Shown piece by piece: positions 16,430 through 25,286 of a stretch of DNA of 64,000 bases; within the stretch, counting starts at the first letter, position 1, and each line of letters opens with the position of its first letter. The position numbers were made by a program, and so were the translations under genes. The notes below the pieces were generated by a model. The model was given only the letters and a program-made list of their open reading frames with translations, had not been told where the DNA came from and ran no database searches. Source of the DNA: an uncultured Chryseobacterium sp. (GTDB lineage: Bacteria > Bacteroidota > Bacteroidia > Flavobacteriales > Weeksellaceae); the NCBI GenBank assembly GCA_913774355.1, contig CAJYGB010000038.1, forward strand, positions 62,001 to 126,000. The letters are read 5' to 3'.

Positions 16430-18103
16430 CTATTTTTTAACCTTCTTTTTTACGGATTTTACAGGCTTATTTGAAGCACTTGTTTTCCCCTTATAAAAAT
16501 TGTTATATGCATATTCAGCAGCTTTTTCAAGATCGATTACACCTCCTGCCTGCGAATAATCTGCAAACTGGGCTGTACCCGGATTACTGGATTTTACAAG
16601 AGATTCAATAATCTGCGCAGGTGTTAACGTAGGCATGTAAGCCAGTAATACAGCCGCAGCTCCCGCTACTACCGGCGATGCCATGGAAGTTCCCTGAAGA
16701 TATTTGTAATCGTTATGAGGAACAGTAGAATAAATTTCTTCCCCCGGAGCGAAAACATTTACCATTTTCTTATTATAGTTCGAGAAGCCTGCCCTCAATG
16801 CATCATTGTTGTTGGTACTTGCCCCTACCACCAATACGTTATTTACAAACGGTTTTTCATCGGTAACTTTTTTAAAGTTGGTAGGATAAGCCAGATGTTC
16901 CGCAACATCTTCATTTTCATTACCTGCTGCTTTTACCAAAAGCACGCCTTTGTCCTGAGCATATTTAAAGGCGTCCCAAACAACATTTTTACCGGGAGAA
17001 ACCGGTTTTCCGAAGCTCATGTTCAATATCTTAGCACCATTGTCTACCGCATACCGGATGGCATTTGCAACGTCTTTATCTCTTTCGTCACCATTAGGAA
17101 CCGTTCTTACAGACATTATTTTAGCAACTCTTGAAGCTACCCCGTACTGAACTTCTTTTCCGTTCGGAAGGCCTGCAATGATCCCCGCCACGTGTGTACC
17201 GTGCATTGCATCAGGTCCTTCATAATGATTATTGCCGTAATTTTTCTCAGAATAATCATCATAGTTATCACCCACAATTTCTTTTCTTGGATCATAAGCA
17301 AGATCGTATTGTTTCGCCTGAGGACCTACTTCATCAAGAGCTTCTTTCATTTGCTCTCTCATTGTCTTTTCAAACTCAGCAGGAGTTTTCCCTTTGAATT
17401 CAGGGCTCTGAGCAACCTGGGTTAAAATCTGTGCGGCAATGGCATCTTTCTGCTCTGAAGGTTTGATAGTAGCAACATTTTCAGGTGTTACATTTTTACC
17501 ATTTAAGAGCTTTACCATATTCGGGATCAGATCATTAATCATAGTATAAGTCTGAGCCCCCTGTTTTGCCTCAATACTTTTTTTAGCAAAAAGATCTTTT
17601 GATTTCATATACATAGCAAATTCTTCCGGCATTTTGGCCTGATTTGCTTTGTTCTTTGCAGAATCTTCGCCTTCAAAGATCGGTTTATATTTAGCAACCA
17701 CTCTAGTTACTTCCATATTATCGATGTCAATATCTCCGTTTTTACCTCCAATGAAATTCCATCCATGTACATCGTCAATATATCCGTTTCCATCATCATC
17801 TTTACCATTCCCGGGAACTTCATTCGGGTTAGACCACACATTAGCCACCAAGCCCGGATGGTCTACCTGAACACCGCTGTCCAGTACTCCGACAACAACA
17901 GTTTTAGGTTTTAATCCTTTGGATTCTAAAAATTTATATGCATTTTCCGTATTTACCCCATATACTTTGGTTGCAGCAAAATCTTTATGATACCAGGTCA
18001 TAAGATCTTTGTCTTCTTTCGGGTCAACACCGGATTTTGCATCCTGTGCATTTGAAAAACCGAATCCTGCCAAAAAAACAGCAGCTAATAATACCTTTTT
18101 CAT
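16430..18103 (-). CDS. S8 subtilisin-like serine protease
   Basis: 557 residues with a signal peptide (about 1-19). The triad is Asp75 (VGVLDSGVQVDHPG), His301 (HGTHVAG) and Ser473 (GTSMASP), with oxyanion Asn394 (AAGNENE). About 225 residues separate Asp and His, against 30-40 in subtilisin: a helical, Lys/Glu/Gln-rich insert (about 130-285) sits between them. The C-terminal tail is basic (SVKKKVKK) and no T9SS sorting domain is seen, so it is likely periplasmic. The WbqC gene lies 1 bp upstream on the same strand. Confidence 0.9.
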   Translation of the reverse strand: MKKVLLAAVFLAGFGFSNAQDAKSGVDPKEDKDLMTWYHKDFAATKVYGVNTENAYKFLESKGLKPKTVVVGVLDSGVQVDHPGLVANVWSNPNEVPGNGKDDDGNGYIDDVHGWNFIGGKNGDIDIDNMEVTRVVAKYKPIFEGEDSAKNKANQAKMPEEFAMYMKSKDLFAKKSIEAKQGAQTYTMINDLIPNMVKLLNGKNVTPENVATIKPSEQKDAIAAQILTQVAQSPEFKGKTPAEFEKTMREQMKEALDEVGPQAKQYDLAYDPRKEIVGDNYDDYSEKNYGNNHYEGPDAMHGTHVAGIIAGLPNGKEVQYGVASRVAKIMSVRTVPNGDERDKDVANAIRYAVDNGAKILNMSFGKPVSPGKNVVWDAFKYAQDKGVLLVKAAGNENEDVAEHLAYPTNFKKVTDEKPFVNNVLVVGASTNNNDALRAGFSNYNKKMVNVFAPGEEIYSTVPHNDYKYLQGTSMASPVVAGAAAVLLAYMPTLTPAQIIESLVKSSNPGTAQFADYSQAGGVIDLEKAAEYAYNNFYKGKTSASNKPVKSVKKKVKK

Positions 18104-18104
18104 G

Positions 18105-18728
18105 CTAGTATGATTGTTTAATATTTTTAATATAAGTCATCGATTCCGGCCCTTTGTTACAAATAAGGTCTAAGATTGACAAATTTTCCAAAAATCCTAA
18201 TTTGTCAGAGAACGTCTGATAATACTCATCCAGTCTGGATTCAGAAGGAAGCTTGGCCGAAAACTTTTCCCGGAAATTAATCTCTTCCGGAATTTTGATA
18301 TATTCGGCATTCAAAGAGTATGCCTTTTCGGTCTTAAGAATCTGCTGGATGACTTCAAGTGCTTTGAGGTTGAAATCCAATACATATTTTTCTTTCAGAT
18401 CATATATTTTCTTCAGTTTATCTTCATAAAACTCGAAATACGGAGAACTCTGATAAGCGGTTTTAATGGATTTCCAGTGGAGATTCCTCCAGTCTTCACG
18501 ATGAGCGATTTCAATATCTTTAAAAGCCCGGCTCCCGTTGTGAGCGATAGGAATAATCAGTGAAAGTTTGCCGTTGGCTCCATAGATATTGGCCCGGTTC
18601 CTGTAGGTCTGCTTGGGAAAGCTTTCAAACTGTTCAAAAAGGATTTCGTTTTCAGGATCAAGAAATACGGAAAACCATGAAATCGGCGGTAAATAAAATA
18701 CCGGTAATAATACATTCTTCATATTCAT
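18105..18728 (-). CDS. WbqC-family protein
   Basis: 207 residues. The N-terminal VLLPVFYLPPISWFS and the segment TYRNRANIYGANGKLSLIIP match the WbqC-like family, found in O-antigen clusters and beside lepB in many Bacteroidota. Its biochemical role is not established. Two in-frame ATGs (residues 1 and 3) are equally possible as start. It lies between lepB and the subtilase gene, all on the minus strand. Confidence 0.8.
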   Translation of the reverse strand: MNMKNVLLPVFYLPPISWFSVFLDPENEILFEQFESFPKQTYRNRANIYGANGKLSLIIPIAHNGSRAFKDIEIAHREDWRNLHWKSIKTAYQSSPYFEFYEDKLKKIYDLKEKYVLDFNLKALEVIQQILKTEKAYSLNAEYIKIPEEINFREKFSAKLPSESRLDEYYQTFSDKLGFLENLSILDLICNKGPESMTYIKNIKQSY

Positions 18729-18736
18729 AATGCAAA

Positions 18737-18764
18737 AATGAAGTATTTTTTCAAATACTTCATT
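18737..18764 (-). terminator. Terminator of lepB
   Basis: Perfect 12 bp inverted repeat AATGAAGTATTT / AAATACTTCATT with T-run on the minus strand, 25 bp after the lepB stop and just before the WbqC start. Confidence 0.7.
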
Positions 18765-18788
18765 CTATTTATAGTTATTTTAACTTTA

Positions 18789-20444
18789 TTAATCTTCTTC
18801 AGTGTTTTTCTTTCTGAATAATTTAACGAAATATTCCCATCCGAAGAATAAGATCAGGATCATTGCTGCAATCCACCAGTAAGAAGTTTTGTTGGCTTCT
18901 CCCGTATTTGTAGCTTTGAACATCCTGTCCCAACGGATTTTGAACGGCGCCTGATAAGACGAACTTGCATCTTTAAATGCCCCCTGTAAACTCATCCACG
19001 TAAACATAGGCCTTCCAACAATGTTCTCTTCAGGTACGAAACCGAAGAACCTTGCATCTAACGAAGCATCACGATTATCTCCGATCATCATATAATAATC
19101 CTGCTGAATGGTATATTGGTTGGTTTCTTTTCCGTTGATAAAGATTTTTCCGTTTTTGTTTTCCAGACTGTTGTGTTCATACTCGGAGATTACCCATTGA
19201 TACATCGGAAGCGATTCCTGATTGATGGTCACAACATCCCCTTTCTTAGGAATTTTTAGAGGTCCGTACCAATCCTGGTTCCATGGTTTATTAATAGGGA
19301 AAATAGATTGGGTAGTATCTATACTCTTGGTATAAGCTGTTTTATCAGCATTTAATTTATAAGAAATGGTTGCGGAATCTTTCGGATAGATATTTTCTTC
19401 CATGCTGATAACATTCGGCATGGTTTTGATGTCTTTAGCCGTTTTATCAGTCAATCCCTGGAACATATAGGTAAACCCTCCTTTGTCATTCTGCATTTCC
19501 CTTACCGGAAGGAATCCGTAGGTGTTATACATGCCCGGAATATCCAATTGCGTTCCTGTATTTACCGTGTAAGCATGCTGAACTTCCTGGTCACCCAATA
19601 CCGTTTCCGGTTTTCCGTTTACAAAAAGTCTTCCCGCTCTCATTTCAAAAGTATCACCCGCTACTGCAACGCATCTTTTAACATAAGGATCTTTCCTGTC
19701 GATTGCCGTGTGTACGGAATCCTGCGGGTAGTTGAAAACGACAATATCATTTTTCTGAGGCTTACTGAACTGTAAAATCCTTTCATAAGGAAGCCTTACC
19801 GCATCAACATAAGATTTCGGATCATCTTTCGGGTTTCCTTTTTCACCGGTATCCATAATCGTTCCCTGAAGGAAAGGAATGGCCAGCGGACGCATCGGCA
19901 GCCGGTACCCGTAGCTCCATTTGTTTACGAAAAGGAAATCTCCTACCAATAATGTTCTTTCCATAGATCCTGTCGGGATCCCGAACGGCTGTGTAACGAA
20001 AACATGGATGATCGTAGCGAAAACCACGGCAAAAGTTACTGATCCGATGAAAGAATCTTTCTTTTTGGCACTTTTTTCTTCGTCTGTAAGGAGCAGGTCA
20101 TTTTCATCTTCCAGCTTAACGTCTTTTCCATAATTTACCGTTGCCATATAAATGAACGGCAGGATTACCGTAAGAAGTTTATCTTTGAAAGAGGTTTTCC
20201 CAAATTTACTCATTAAATACAAATGGAAAACAGACATCATAATTGGCCCTACGATCGGAAGGTATGATAGGATTGCCCACCACTTCGGGTGTTTTGTTTC
20301 TTTTAGAATAATAAAGTAATTGTAGAAAGGGATAAAAGCGAATAACGGATTATACCCCAGCTTTTTGAACAGTTTCCAGGTGGAAATTCCCATCAGTACC
20401 GATAAAATGAGAACATAAACTGTATACGTTAAAAAATAATTCAT
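18789..20444 (-). CDS. lepB: Signal peptidase I
   Basis: 551 residues, far longer than the 320-residue E. coli enzyme but typical of Flavobacteriia. The N-terminal ~110 residues hold several membrane helices of DUF5684 type (FIPFYNYFIIL). A further TM (132-152) leads to the catalytic Ser160 in IPTGSMERTL. The general-base Lys256 is in DPYVKRCVAVAGD, and box E (GDNRDASLDARFFG) is near 450. A ~190-residue insert lies between Lys256 and box E, and a C-terminal TM (about 520-540) ends the protein. It cleaves Sec signal peptides on the outer face of the inner membrane. Confidence 0.93.
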   Translation of the reverse strand: MNYFLTYTVYVLILSVLMGISTWKLFKKLGYNPLFAFIPFYNYFIILKETKHPKWWAILSYLPIVGPIMMSVFHLYLMSKFGKTSFKDKLLTVILPFIYMATVNYGKDVKLEDENDLLLTDEEKSAKKKDSFIGSVTFAVVFATIIHVFVTQPFGIPTGSMERTLLVGDFLFVNKWSYGYRLPMRPLAIPFLQGTIMDTGEKGNPKDDPKSYVDAVRLPYERILQFSKPQKNDIVVFNYPQDSVHTAIDRKDPYVKRCVAVAGDTFEMRAGRLFVNGKPETVLGDQEVQHAYTVNTGTQLDIPGMYNTYGFLPVREMQNDKGGFTYMFQGLTDKTAKDIKTMPNVISMEENIYPKDSATISYKLNADKTAYTKSIDTTQSIFPINKPWNQDWYGPLKIPKKGDVVTINQESLPMYQWVISEYEHNSLENKNGKIFINGKETNQYTIQQDYYMMIGDNRDASLDARFFGFVPEENIVGRPMFTWMSLQGAFKDASSSYQAPFKIRWDRMFKATNTGEANKTSYWWIAAMILILFFGWEYFVKLFRKKNTEED

Positions 20445-20566
20445 AAATTTTTGTGCCTAATCTATAATATGATTCATGAATGATGGGGGCGATAAATGAT
20501 CTTTGAATAAACAACCCACCCACATTCACTTTTATTTGGTCTGCAATTTAGGGATTTTGTTACAGA

Positions 20567-21268
20567 TTAAAGTCCCAAAACATCCTTCATGGCAAAATTT
20601 CCTTTTTTATCTTTAATCCATTCCGCAGCAACTACCGCTCCCAATGCAAAACCGTTCCTGTTGAAGGCCGTATGCTTGATTTCGATTTCATCCACTTCGC
20701 TTCTGTAGAAGACGCTATGCGTACCGGGAACCTCATCTTCACGAATCGCGAAAATACCCAATTGGTTATCATGCGTATCCTCCAGCTTCCATGCATCAAA
20801 TTTCGGATTGTGCTTAAAGATCCCTTCTGCAATGGAAATAGCCGTTCCGCTCGGCGCATCTTTTTTGTGAACGTGGTGAATTTCTTCCAGCTGACAGGAA
20901 TATTCATCGACATTCTTCATGAGGTCTGCCAGTTTTTCATTTAAAGCAAAAAACAGGTTAACACCCATGCTAAAGTTAGAACCGTAAAGAAAAGCCGTTC
21001 CGTTTTCTTCGGCCAGTTTTTCAATCTCAGATTTTTTCTCAAGCCATCCGGTGGTTCCGCAGATTACCGGAATTTTATTTTCAAGACATGCTTTGATGTT
21101 TTCGTAAGCCACTTCGGGCAGGGAAAATTCAATAACGACGTCGGGGTTATTAAGATTTTCAGCAGTTGGGGTTTCTTTCAGCCGGGCAACGATTTCATGC
21201 CCTCTTTTTATAGCGATTTCATCGATGATTTTACCCATTTTACCGTATCCAACCAATGCTATTTTCAT
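20567..21268 (-). CDS. dapB: 4-hydroxy-tetrahydrodipicolinate reductase
   Basis: 233 residues, slightly short but complete. The nucleotide-binding GYGKMG is at 7-12, GTTGW at 71-75, and the catalytic/substrate motif EIHHVHKKDAPSGTA at 129-143, with the His pair and Lys of the family. It catalyses the second committed step of lysine/diaminopimelate synthesis. It lies between DUF5683 and lepB in a minus-strand gene string (parA-parB-DUF5683-dapB-lepB), an order I recognise as common in Flavobacteriia. Confidence 0.95.
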   Translation of the reverse strand: MKIALVGYGKMGKIIDEIAIKRGHEIVARLKETPTAENLNNPDVVIEFSLPEVAYENIKACLENKIPVICGTTGWLEKKSEIEKLAEENGTAFLYGSNFSMGVNLFFALNEKLADLMKNVDEYSCQLEEIHHVHKKDAPSGTAISIAEGIFKHNPKFDAWKLEDTHDNQLGIFAIREDEVPGTHSVFYRSEVDEIEIKHTAFNRNGFALGAVVAAEWIKDKKGNFAMKDVLGL

Positions 21269-21354
21269 GTAATTCTTATTTAAATTTTATCATTTAGTGA
21301 AAAGAAGGAAAATGTTTAAACTAATTTTTTACCTGATCAAGATGCTGTTAATTC

Positions 21355-21996
21355 TTAAAATCTGTAACTTAAACTTATTCCTGTTTTCGGAGGAGCAATT
21401 CCGTACTGGTCCTGAACCATTGTGGGATTGAGGGTAAGATCCGGATCACGGCGCGATTCGTATAAATGAGCGTCTACCACTGCATCCACGATATTCAGGA
21501 TGTAAATCAATCCCGAAATAGCGATGGCATAATCACGCTGTCTTTTGGCCCGGTCCTGTGCATTTCCCAACGCCGTTTTATCGAGGTAAGGAAATTTGTC
21601 CACAAATTCATTCGGCGTTCCGTTGAGTTTGGCAATGTAGTATTCCCGGTATTTTTTATACTGATTATCGTTCCAGATAGCAATTCCAACCCCTGTTCCT
21701 ACTGCTCCCAAAACAATGGGAACTTTCCAGTATTTTTTGTTGTACACCTGTCCTAAACCAGGAAGAACGGCAGAGTACAAACCTGCTTTCGTAGGATTGA
21801 GCTTCAGCGTTTTCTGTGTTGGGCCGTTTGCTTTTTCCAGATCAGAAACCACTTTCGCTTCGGTTTTGGTATTATTCTTTTCCACGCCTATACTGTCTTT
21901 CGGACGGTAATCCACCCGGATCGTATCATTGGGATTCACCTGCGAAAAGGCAAAGGCAAACAGACACAGAAAAAATGTGAATAGTATTTTCTTCAT
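21355..21996 (-). CDS. DUF5683 membrane protein
   Basis: 213 residues with a cleavable signal (cut after AFSQ). The conserved core is NPTKAGLYSAVLPGLGQVYNKKYWKVP, followed by two membrane helices (VLGAVGTGVGIAIW and ISGLIYILNIVDAVVDAHL), as in the DUF5683 family. Its function is unknown. It starts directly after the parB stop (no gap), so translation is probably coupled. The C-terminus (ISLSYRF) ends in an aromatic residue in the style of outer membrane proteins. Confidence 0.8.
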   Translation of the reverse strand: MKKILFTFFLCLFAFAFSQVNPNDTIRVDYRPKDSIGVEKNNTKTEAKVVSDLEKANGPTQKTLKLNPTKAGLYSAVLPGLGQVYNKKYWKVPIVLGAVGTGVGIAIWNDNQYKKYREYYIAKLNGTPNEFVDKFPYLDKTALGNAQDRAKRQRDYAIAISGLIYILNIVDAVVDAHLYESRRDPDLTLNPTMVQDQYGIAPPKTGISLSYRF

Positions 21997-22887
21997 TTAT
22001 TTAATGTGGGATAAAATATATTCCAGCTCGTCTTCATTTTTGAAATCCAGAACAATTTTCCCTTTTTTTCCGTTTGGAGCGGCTTTGATTTCGACTTTTA
22101 CATCCAGGATGTCGGCAATCGTTTTCTGCGCTCTTTTATAATTGTTGGAAAGCTCCGCCTTCGCTTTTTTAGCGGCTGGAGACTTCGGATTTTTAATAGC
22201 GGTTGCCGCCTGTTCCGATTGGCGTACGTTCAGCCTTTCCCTGATGATCAGCTCAAACAGAATCTGCTGATGCTCTTCGCTTTCCAGGCTGATGATTGCC
22301 CTTCCGTGACCTGCAGAAATCTCTCCGCTGCGGATGGCATTCTGGATATCCGGATTCAGCCTCAATAGCCTGATGGAATTGGTAATCGTACTTCTGTCTT
22401 TTCCAACCCGATGGCTCAGGTTTTCCTGGGTAAGGCCGATCTCTTCCATCAACCGCTGATACGTTAATGCAATTTCAATCGCATCAAGATCTTCCCTCTG
22501 GATGTTTTCCACAAGGGCCATTTCCAGAAGCTCCTGATCATTTACCAGACGGATGTAAGCCGGAATAGACTCCAGCCCTGCAATTTTGCTCGCACGGTAC
22601 CGTCTTTCCCCGGATATAATTTCAAACTTCTCCCCATCTTTCCTTAGCGTAATCGGCTGGATTACTCCCAGATTTTTAATGGACAGCGCAAGTTCATTCA
22701 ATGCTTTTTCGTCAAAATAAGTTCTCGGCTGGGTCGAATTGGGATAAATATCTTCCAGTGCAATTTCTACAATATTTCCCACAAATTTATCTGCTCCTTC
22801 GTCAGTTGCAGAGTTGATCGTTGCTTTGGATTCGGCACTCAGAATGGCACCCAAACCACGTCCCATCGCTCTTTTTTTATCCTTCAT
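21997..22887 (-). CDS. parB: Chromosome partitioning protein ParB
   Basis: 296 residues. The N-terminal MGRGLGAIL box is followed by the ParB/Srx CTPase domain (about 40-130) with PNSTQPRTYFDE and SGERRYRASKIAGL. The helix-turn-helix follows (LTQENLSHRVGKDRSTITNSIRLL), and the C-terminal dimerisation segment ends EDELEYILSHIK. It binds parS and loads SMC. It lies 33 bp downstream of parA. I found no perfect parS palindrome by eye in the window. Confidence 0.95.
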   Translation of the reverse strand: MKDKKRAMGRGLGAILSAESKATINSATDEGADKFVGNIVEIALEDIYPNSTQPRTYFDEKALNELALSIKNLGVIQPITLRKDGEKFEIISGERRYRASKIAGLESIPAYIRLVNDQELLEMALVENIQREDLDAIEIALTYQRLMEEIGLTQENLSHRVGKDRSTITNSIRLLRLNPDIQNAIRSGEISAGHGRAIISLESEEHQQILFELIIRERLNVRQSEQAATAIKNPKSPAAKKAKAELSNNYKRAQKTIADILDVKVEIKAAPNGKKGKIVLDFKNEDELEYILSHIK

Positions 22888-22920
22888 ATTTGTTTTATCG
22901 TTTAGCGCTGCGAGCTGCTT

Positions 22921-23694
22921 TTAATTCCTTACTAATTTTTCGTTTTTCAGTAAAACTTCTTCCGCCAGCTGAATATACTGGATGGCTCCTTTGCTTTCGG
23001 CATCGTAATTCAGGATGCTTTCCCCGAAGCTTGGAGCTTCGCTCAGTCTTACGTTTCTGCTGATAATGGTTTCAAAAACCATTTCCGGGAAATGTGAGTT
23101 TACTTCTTCCACTACCTGATTGGATAATCGGAGACGGCTATCATACATCGTAAGCAGCAGGCCTTCGATATCAAGGTCTTTGTTATGGATTTTCTGAACG
23201 TTCTTGATGGTATTTAATAATTTACCAAGCCCTTCCAACGCAAAATATTCACACTGGATCGGGATGATCACGGAATCTGCAGCCGTAAGGGCATTTACCG
23301 TAATTAATCCCAGACTCGGCGCACAGTCGATGATGATGTAATCGTAATCTCCCCTTACACTTTCCAGTGCTTTTTTCAGCATGTATTCACGTTCTTCCTT
23401 ATCCACCAGCTCTATTTCAGCGGCTACCAGATCAATGTGAGACGGAACGATATCCAGGTTTGGTGTCGCGGTCTGCTTGATACATTTTGATGTTTCCATG
23501 CTGTGCTCCAAAAGATTGTACGTAGAATACTTTACATCTTCCACTCCTAACCCTGAAGTTGCGTTAGCCTGGGGATCAGCATCGATAATTAATATCTTTT
23601 TTTCCAATACCCCTAATGCCGCAGCCAGATTTACAGCGGTTGTAGTTTTCCCGACTCCTCCTTTCTGATTAGCGATCCCTATGATTTTTGCCAT
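22921..23694 (-). CDS. parA: Chromosome partitioning ATPase ParA
   Basis: 257 residues from the ATG at 23694. An in-frame ATG at 23715 would lie inside the -7 box (23713-23720) and is rejected. The deviant Walker A KGGVGKTT is at 11-18, switch I DADPQAN at ~39, and Walker B YDYIIIDCAPSLG around 116-128. It uses ATP-dependent DNA binding to segregate origins with ParB, its direct neighbour. Confidence 0.95.
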   Translation of the reverse strand: MAKIIGIANQKGGVGKTTTAVNLAAALGVLEKKILIIDADPQANATSGLGVEDVKYSTYNLLEHSMETSKCIKQTATPNLDIVPSHIDLVAAEIELVDKEEREYMLKKALESVRGDYDYIIIDCAPSLGLITVNALTAADSVIIPIQCEYFALEGLGKLLNTIKNVQKIHNKDLDIEGLLLTMYDSRLRLSNQVVEEVNSHFPEMVFETIISRNVRLSEAPSFGESILNYDAESKGAIQYIQLAEEVLLKNEKLVRN

Positions 23695-23712
23695 TATTCG
23701 AACTTTAGGTTT

Positions 23713-23720
23713 CAAAAATA
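23713..23720 (-). promoter_or_regulatory. -7 box of parAB operon
   Basis: TATTTTTG on the minus strand, an exact TAnnTTTG match 18 bp before the chosen parA ATG. It decides the start codon. Confidence 0.55.
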
Positions 23721-23856
23721 CACATTTTTCCGTGCTCTTACTGAACGGTTAAAACGAAATTTGAGTTAAAATATTGTTAATAAGCCATTTAGCTATAAAA
23801 AAAATTATCCACAAAAAAAATTCTTTGTGGATAAGTATTTAAGACTTGTTTTTATG

Positions 23857-24699
23857 TTAATTATCAAGCTTCATGGAAATAGGAAACTTGAAATAACTGC
23901 GGACGGATTCCCCTCTCTTATTTTTTCCCGGAATCCATTTTCCTTTAATGGATTTGATCGTTCTGATGGCTTCCTCATTAAAGTCGGCATTGGATCCATT
24001 TGCTTTGATGGCGGAAATAGTTCCGTCCTTTTCAACAATAAATGTAACCGTTGTTTTCATGACCTCATCAGAAGTAAGACCTGAACTGTCAAAATTATTG
24101 ATCACTTTATTTCTGAAAGCATCAATTCCTCCGATGAATCCGGCTTCCTGACCTAGTTCGTCTCCCGTTGTTATTTTATTCGGATCTTCTTTAGTTACGA
24201 TCATTGGTGGAGTTGTACTAATTACCGGTCCTGTTCCGATGTTAGGAGTTGTTGGGACATAGGTCGGAGTGGTAACTTCTTTTCCATTTGATGTTTGAGT
24301 GCTCACCACTGCATTCTGTTCATCCTTAGGCGTCGTCTCCTTTTTTTCATTTCTTACAATCGCTTTCGGTTCCGGAACGGTCTTATCTATTGTTTTGATT
24401 TTTTCCGGAGCTGGCTGTGGTTTAACAGTTGCGGGTGGATCTTTTTCAGGGGTAGTTACTTGTTTGAAAATATGAGTTTTCTCATAAATCTTAGGATCTT
24501 TCACAGGTTCAGACTGAAAAGCTTTAATCACTAAAGGAGTTAAAGAAAATGCCGCCAGCAAGCTTACACCAATAAAAAGGGCTTTGGTTAAGATCCGGTC
24601 GGATTCATTTCTTAAGACATAGGCACCGTATTCTTTGTTGCGGTGTTCGAAAAGAATTTCATTGAAACGAAATTCCTGATTCTGATGCATGTTTTTCAT
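23857..24699 (-). CDS. TonB-family energy transducer
   Basis: 280 residues. A short cytoplasmic head (FNEILFEHRNKEYGAYVLR) precedes one membrane helix (about 37-60). A Pro/Lys/Thr-rich periplasmic linker (75-190) and a C-terminal TonB domain (about 215-278) with TVTFIVEKDGTISAIK and FPISMKL follow. The head sequence is typical of Bacteroidota TonB proteins. It passes proton-motive energy from ExbB/ExbD to outer membrane receptors; no exbBD is nearby. ATG codons at residues 1 and 4 are both possible starts. Confidence 0.88.
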   Translation of the reverse strand: MKNMHQNQEFRFNEILFEHRNKEYGAYVLRNESDRILTKALFIGVSLLAAFSLTPLVIKAFQSEPVKDPKIYEKTHIFKQVTTPEKDPPATVKPQPAPEKIKTIDKTVPEPKAIVRNEKKETTPKDEQNAVVSTQTSNGKEVTTPTYVPTTPNIGTGPVISTTPPMIVTKEDPNKITTGDELGQEAGFIGGIDAFRNKVINNFDSSGLTSDEVMKTTVTFIVEKDGTISAIKANGSNADFNEEAIRTIKSIKGKWIPGKNKRGESVRSYFKFPISMKLDN

Positions 24700-25286
24700 T
24701 GTTTTAAAATTTAAGCATTAATTATAGATTATTAGTTCCTTACCATTTATCGGTAAATAACAACTTAGGAGCAAAATATCTGCCACTATATTATCAAAAA
24801 CGCATATTTATTTAAAATCGTATGAGAATGAAGTAATTTTAACTATGTTACGAATAGAATTTGGAAAGATAGAGGCTGGATGCTAGGTGATGGATGTTGA
24901 AAGGATGGTTGTTTGAAAATGATAACGGATTATTTAACACGATACTGCTATCGATGTTTTGGGATAAGTTGTTAGGAAAGACGCCGCCCTAGTTCTGATT
25001 GCAGCGGCATCCTTTTTCCGAATGGGCTACAGCAAGGCGAAAAAAGATACAGCGGAAAGCAGGTTCCCAACTCCAAATGGCTGTTGGCTGCTGGCTAATA
25101 GCTGCTGGCTGTTGTAAATAATTGCTGCTACGGATAAAAACTTGCTGATCGCAAATAGCTTTTAGCTAATAGCGACTTACTGCCATACGAAAAGGAGATT
25201 GTCTTGCTTCAGGCTTAAAGTGAACCATAAAATAAAAAGAGACCGTCGCAATGACAGTCTCTTTTATTTATTTTAAAATTCTTCGG
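24700..25286. other. Intergenic region of degenerate repeats
   Basis: I see no gene in this ~590 bp. It contains a GGCTGGATGCTAGG-type stretch (24871-24886, with a relative at 54430) and a long run of GGCTGCTGGCTAATAGC-like words (25078-25175) that recur at 31611-31650. The purA terminator lies at 25235-25266. Confidence 0.6.
25235..25266 (-). terminator. Terminator of purA
   Basis: Hairpin with arms AAAGAGAC and GTCTCTTT, extended by GTC/GAC near the loop, ending about 20 bp after the purA stop. Confidence 0.7.

Noticed and set aside
22888..23860. parS site near parAB
   Set aside because: No 14-16 bp palindrome of the TTTCACGTGAAA type was found by eye around parAB.
24700..25286. CRISPR array or riboswitch before purA
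   Set aside because: The repeats are irregular in length and spacing with no unique spacers, and they lie downstream of purA, so they cannot be a purA leader.
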